From: Hyphomicrobiales bacterium
Lineage (GTDB): Bacteria > Pseudomonadota > Alphaproteobacteria > Rhizobiales > Aestuariivirgaceae
Direction: 5' to 3'
Assembly (NCBI GenBank): GCA_016792865.1
Contig: JAEUMJ010000022.1
Coordinates: 1 to 44,227 of the forward strand
Length of the DNA: 44,227 bases
Position 1 is the first letter of the stretch, and each line of letters starts with the position of its first letter. The notes beneath the pieces are model-generated. The model ran no database searches and was not told the origin of the DNA. It saw only the letters and a list, made by a program, of their open reading frames with translations. Positions 40,949 to 44,227 of this stretch are shown here, piece by piece. A program made the position numbers and the translations under genes.

Positions 40949-41302
40949 ATGATCGACCTCACCTGCATCCCCGCCCTCGCCTCTCTCGACCTTGGAGCCT
41001 TCGAGGACAAGCCGACCTCTTTCGAAGGGAACCAGAAGGAAGCGGCAGTCTCGCTGTGGACCTCTGCCGATGGCCGCGTGGACATCGGCGTCTGGGAATG
41101 CACGCCCGGACGTTTTACCGCCGACCGGACGCTCTCCTCCGAGTTCTGCCACTTCATCTCCGGAGAGATCGAAATGACGCACACCGATGGTCGCAAGGAA
41201 CGCCTCGGCCCCGGCGACGCCATCAGCCTTCCGCTGGGCTGGAAAGGCGAATGGCGCGTGATCAGCCAGGTTCGGAAGCTCTACATCATCACCAAGGCGT
41301 AA
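40949..41302 (+). CDS. Cupin domain protein (cupin_3/ureidoglycolate-hydrolase-like)
   Basis: Single cupin barrel of 117 residues. The start at 40949 has AGGA seven nt upstream. Cupin motif 1 region reads SEFCHFISGEIEMTHTDG and motif 2 GPGDAISLPLGWKGEWRV; the usual motif-1 metal histidines are reduced to one, so metal binding is doubtful. Substrate and partner unknown. Confidence 0.85.
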   Translation: MIDLTCIPALASLDLGAFEDKPTSFEGNQKEAAVSLWTSADGRVDIGVWECTPGRFTADRTLSSEFCHFISGEIEMTHTDGRKERLGPGDAISLPLGWKGEWRVISQVRKLYIITKA

Positions 41303-41327
41303 GGGCCGCTCCTCACCATCACGGCCC

Positions 41328-41350
41328 GCCCGCGTGACCCGACCGCGGGC
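41328..41350. terminator. Hairpin between convergent cupin and uvrB genes
   Basis: Seven-bp GC-only stem GCCCGCG / CGCGGGC around a nine-base loop in the 63-nt convergent gap. No T tract on either side; it may end both transcripts weakly. Confidence 0.4.
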
Positions 41351-41365
41351 TTGCGTGAGCAGTGA

Positions 41366-43690
<2,325 letters not shown>

Positions 43691-43733
43691 GTGGGTGGAT
43701 ATAGTGCCTTCCCCCCGCCGGCGAAAGGGCGGT

Positions 43734-43763
43734 TGCTGACACCTGCTGACACATGCTGTCAGG
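43734..43763. repeat. Three imperfect 10-bp direct repeats upstream of uvrB
   Basis: TGCTGACACC, TGCTGACACA and TGCTGTCAGG run head to tail with one helical-turn spacing, 44 nt or more upstream of uvrB and overlapping the regulator gene's stop. The last two also form the inverted repeat CTGACA/TGTCAG. Possible protein-binding site; unproven. Confidence 0.4.
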
Positions 43764-44199
43764 ACGCCGTGTTGCCGGTACCCTTCTCCAATTTGTCCCG
43801 CAAGGCGTGAAGTTGCTCGCGCAACGCGCTGGCCTCCGGCAGGTTGAGTCCGGACGCCGCAAGGATGCAGCCGGGAATCGATTCAGCCTTGCGGCGCAAC
43901 GCCTTGCCCTTTGCGGTGAGGTGAACCAGCACCTGCCGTTCATCTTCCGGGTTGCGCTTGCGGCTGAGCAGGCCCGCGGCTTCCATGCGCTTCAGGAGCG
44001 GAGTGAGCGTATTCGACTCAAGCCCGATCTGGCCTCCGATCTGGCCCACGGCCCGCCCCTCGTCTTCCCAGAGGGCCAACAGGACAAGATATTGCGGATA
44101 GGTGAGTCCCAACGGCTCCAGCAGCGGTTGATAGACCCGGTTCATGGCATTGTTGGCTGCGTAGAGACTGAAGCACAGCATGGCATCGATGGCCGGCAT
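43759..44199 (-). CDS. MarR family regulator, OhrR-like (start may lie beyond window)
   Basis: Winged-helix repressor of the OhrR branch that senses organic peroxides through a reactive N-terminal cysteine; here [20 protein letters not shown] places it at about residue 9. A second cysteine (IPGCILAAS) could form the disulfide. Wing and recognition helix: [42 protein letters not shown]. 146 residues from the ATG at 44199, but the frame remains open to the right edge, so a few more N-terminal residues are possible. No ohr gene is visible in the window. Confidence 0.88.
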   Translation of the reverse strand: MPAIDAMLCFSLYAANNAMNRVYQPLLEPLGLTYPQYLVLLALWEDEGRAVGQIGGQIGLESNTLTPLLKRMEAAGLLSRKRNPEDERQVLVHLTAKGKALRRKAESIPGCILAASGLNLPEASALREQLHALRDKLEKGTGNTAS

Positions 44200-44227
44200 T
44201 GCGCCACCGGACAGCTTCGATCTGGAT

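Overview
The window reads as chromosomal DNA of a GC-rich alphaproteobacterium, most likely of the Hyphomicrobiales (Rhizobiales). The reasons are the tilS-cpoB-pal-tolBARQ-ybgC-ruvBAC-yebC order, a DUF4164-zapA pair divergent from tkt, candidate regulatory sites of alphaproteobacterial type (LexA GTTC-N7-GTTC, CtrA TTAA-N7-TTAA, a Zur palindrome) and the gene families present. No tRNA, rRNA, CRISPR array, insertion sequence or prophage was seen. Species cannot be named from this.

Region 1 (1-11.6 kb, minus strand) is the Tol-Pal envelope cluster followed by Holliday-junction genes. Transcription runs right to left: yebC, an acetamidase/formamidase, ruvC, ruvA, ruvB, ybgC, tolQ, tolR, tolA, tolB, two tandem pal genes, cpoB and a partial tilS. 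Most junctions are start/stop overlaps. The pal duplication is unusual, and an 18-bp element is shared by the regions upstream of tolQ and of the first pal.

Region 2 (11.6-18 kb) has a small orphan gene behind a CtrA-type site, a DUF1194 von Willebrand-like secreted protein, a polyamine-type ABC importer (binding protein and two permeases, no ATPase), a YmdB-type phosphodiesterase, 5-formyltetrahydrofolate cyclo-ligase, and a structured RNA directly upstream that is very probably 6S RNA.

Region 3 (18-32.5 kb) is accessory. It holds a large secreted repeat protein with DUF11 domains, a MocR regulator divergent from a flavin-binding PNPOx-like gene, a second DUF1194 protein, a PCu(A)C copper chaperone, an NTF2-like protein with two tandem M20 peptidases, an SLC13 anion transporter coupled to a double-domain universal stress protein, a ThiE-like/Sel1-repeat pair, and a fosmidomycin-resistance-type efflux pump.

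Region 4 (32.5-44.2 kb) holds pgk, a CaCA cation antiporter, a decayed HigB-like toxin with an intact antitoxin, tkt, DUF4164-zapA, a small secreted unknown, a Zur-box-controlled COG0523 zinc GTPase, an SH3 protein, a cupin, uvrB and an OhrR-like MarR regulator.

The strongest structural observation is that the widely conserved zapA-6S-ygfA order is split. 6S-ygfA lies at about 17.2-17.9 kb on minus and zapA ends at 38.64 kb on plus. One inversion of the roughly 20.6 kb between them would restore the usual order. No wholly new multi-gene system is claimed. The best candidates for new biology are the duplicated pal with its shared upstream element, the SLC13-USP pair with an altered ligand motif, the paired DUF1194 proteins, and the toxin whose family-conserved Cys codon is now UGA.
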